Positions 58,966 to 60,000 of a stretch of 60,000 nt of DNA are shown here, piece after piece. Every line of letters starts with the position of its first letter. The first letter of the stretch is position 1. The stretch spans positions 2,767,501 to 2,827,500 of the forward strand of contig WPIO01000054.1 of the NCBI GenBank assembly GCA_009760855.2, in the 5' to 3' direction. The position numbers and the translations under genes are program-made. The notes beneath the pieces were generated by a model that did no database searches, was not told where the DNA came from, and worked only from the letters and a program-made list of their open reading frames with translations. Source of the stretch: Cristatella mucedo (Eukaryota; Bryozoa; Phylactolaemata; Cristatellidae).

Positions 58966-59389
58966 AGGGCAGGCTTGCTGCCTAGTGAAATGGCTGCGAA
59001 TAGTCGGCCGTCGAACGTGACTTCATGCTCTACGAATGTGGAATTGCTACCATAGTACGGAATATATAACAGTATATTTTTCATCCGTGTTATACCAGAA
59101 AATGGCAATTATATGGCGTGTCCAAATTAATTTTGTAAAGTATGGGATTTCTTTTCGTTGCTGCCACACAGTCAACAGCGTACCGCCTGCTCGAATCGCG
59201 CGAAATACACTTATTCCATATGGAATTGCTAGGACGGTTTATTTTCGCTGCCAGCCCGCTCAGCAGCTTATGGCACAGCTAGGCGAATGGCTTTAAAATA
59301 CGCTCCAGTCGTTCTTCGTAATACGACGGCTCAGATTTCACCGAGTTTCGCCGACGATTCATGACTTACCAAGTGTCACTGACGGTTAA
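58966..59389 (+). repeat. Block R, partial copy C3
   Basis: GGCTTGCTGCCTAGTGAAAT and the following 400 bp repeat 58230-58900 directly after copy C2: a local tandem duplication of about 0.75 kb that copy A does not have. Confidence 0.55.
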
Positions 59390-59576
59390 AGTGTCGGCGG
59401 TGCCGGTGGCGCGTCAGCTAGAACTAAAGCTGCTTCGAGCGCAGCGTTTGTGGCCCAGGCCATCGGTGCAGAGGCCGCCGTATCCTACCCGCCGAATAGA
59501 AACGCCTGCGAACTCAGGGCGGACGGCAGCGAATCGCAGGCGAGCCGCTGCGACGCACGCCTTCACCTCAAAATCG
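59390..59576 (+). CDS. Diverged PAN-type exon (PAN-b), copy C, open frame
   Basis: A frame is open from just after TAA (59387-59389) to ATCG|GTGAGC (59577), the same donor and phase 1 as the PAN exons. It reads SVGGAGGASARTKAASSAAF, VAQAIGAEAAVSYPPNRNAC, then GSESQASRCDARLHLKIG. The right half is PAN-like (SYPPNRNACEL against SYSPSTDTCDL). The CxxxC pair is lost, so a normal PAN disulphide set cannot form. No acceptor in the right phase is visible at the left end. It may be a decayed exon still open by chance, or an exon with a new role; the copy A version is frameshifted, which favours decay. Confidence 0.4.
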
Positions 59577-60000
59577 GTGAGCGGCGCAATCTAGCGAGCT
59601 AGTGACCGGAAGTTCTCGGGGGCCGGTACCAACGTTCGAGCCAGCACCGGAGAATTTTTCTTTCAATCTGTCTCGGTAGGTCATCCTTGCGTTTTCCACT
59701 CCTGCGATTCGCTGCCAGCGGGATTATGTTCGTGTGCTGCCGAGCGGATGCATTGAAATGTTGGCGGGCCTTCGCCCGTCGACGAACGAACATTTGCGTC
59801 TGCGTTTAGATCTGTTCTGACTGAAAAATTTGACAACTCAAGTGCCCGCACCATCCAATCGCGTCTCCGGTGACGCCAATGGCCACGCTCTCACGCCATC
59901 GCACGCACTCAGCTCCAGCCTTTACTGAGTCGCTAAAGCTGGAGGCTGTTAGAAACATTTCCCGGAGCTACGTCCGTAAACCACTTTCGCAACAATATAA
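59577..60000 (+). other. Post-PAN-b intron of copy C, window end
   Basis: Matches 5655-6070 throughout. By copy A the mucin-like exon should start about 0.6-0.7 kb beyond the window end. Confidence 0.5.

Overview
This window is metazoan nuclear DNA. It has spliced exons with GT/AG borders, a TATA-type promoter, degenerate non-LTR retrotransposons, tRNA-derived SINEs and long microsatellites. There is no operon structure, and no long intact gene apart from one Thr-rich exon. The domain content (PAN/apple-like fold, mucin-like Thr/Pro linker, F5/8-type-C/FTP lectin fold) and the repeat style suggest an invertebrate, perhaps a lophotrochozoan or flatworm. The species cannot be fixed from sequence alone.

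The layout is three diverged tandem paralogues of one secreted-protein gene, all on the + strand, spaced about 30 kb (A to B) and 24.5 kb (B to C). Copy A (1 to about 28.4 kb) begins inside intron 1. It has a PAN-like exon (2165-2428), a mucin-like exon (6695-7612), a 30-nt microexon (8706-8735), an FTP exon (8953-9147) and a terminal FTP exon with stop (13971-14209). All deduced introns are phase 1, so the exons join in frame into about 547 residues. Behind it lie broken duplicates of the FTP exons (14963-15005, 19250-19524, 26461-26490, 26710-26904). Copy B (about 28.5-53.0 kb) is a pseudogene. Its promoter is recognisable, but the signal exon is wrecked and the PAN exon (31856-32112) has two stops and three Cys-to-Phe changes. 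I found no mucin or FTP exon in it. Copy C (53.1 kb to window end) has a TATA box, a clean 35-codon signal-peptide exon (53986-54091) and an intact PAN exon (56437-56700), and runs off the right edge.

Most of the rest is repeat DNA. LINE family 1 (F1) has a 3' hairpin and an (ATT)n tail. LINE family 2 (F2) has an (ACATT)n tail. SINE-1 has a tRNA-like head. SINE-2 has a tRNA-like head and appears to share the F1 tail. A gene-linked block (block R) precedes each PAN exon. A tandem array of roughly 3.4-4.2 kb units fills 40-51 kb. A 5-kb internal duplication in copy A (9.1-14.2 versus 15.0-19.5 kb) carried a spare terminal FTP exon.

Inferred biology: a secreted or mucus-associated multidomain lectin-like glycoprotein family evolving by tandem duplication and exon decay. 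No homology search, splice-site scoring or RNA evidence was available; exon calls rest on reading frame, intron phase, splice borders and conservation between the copies.
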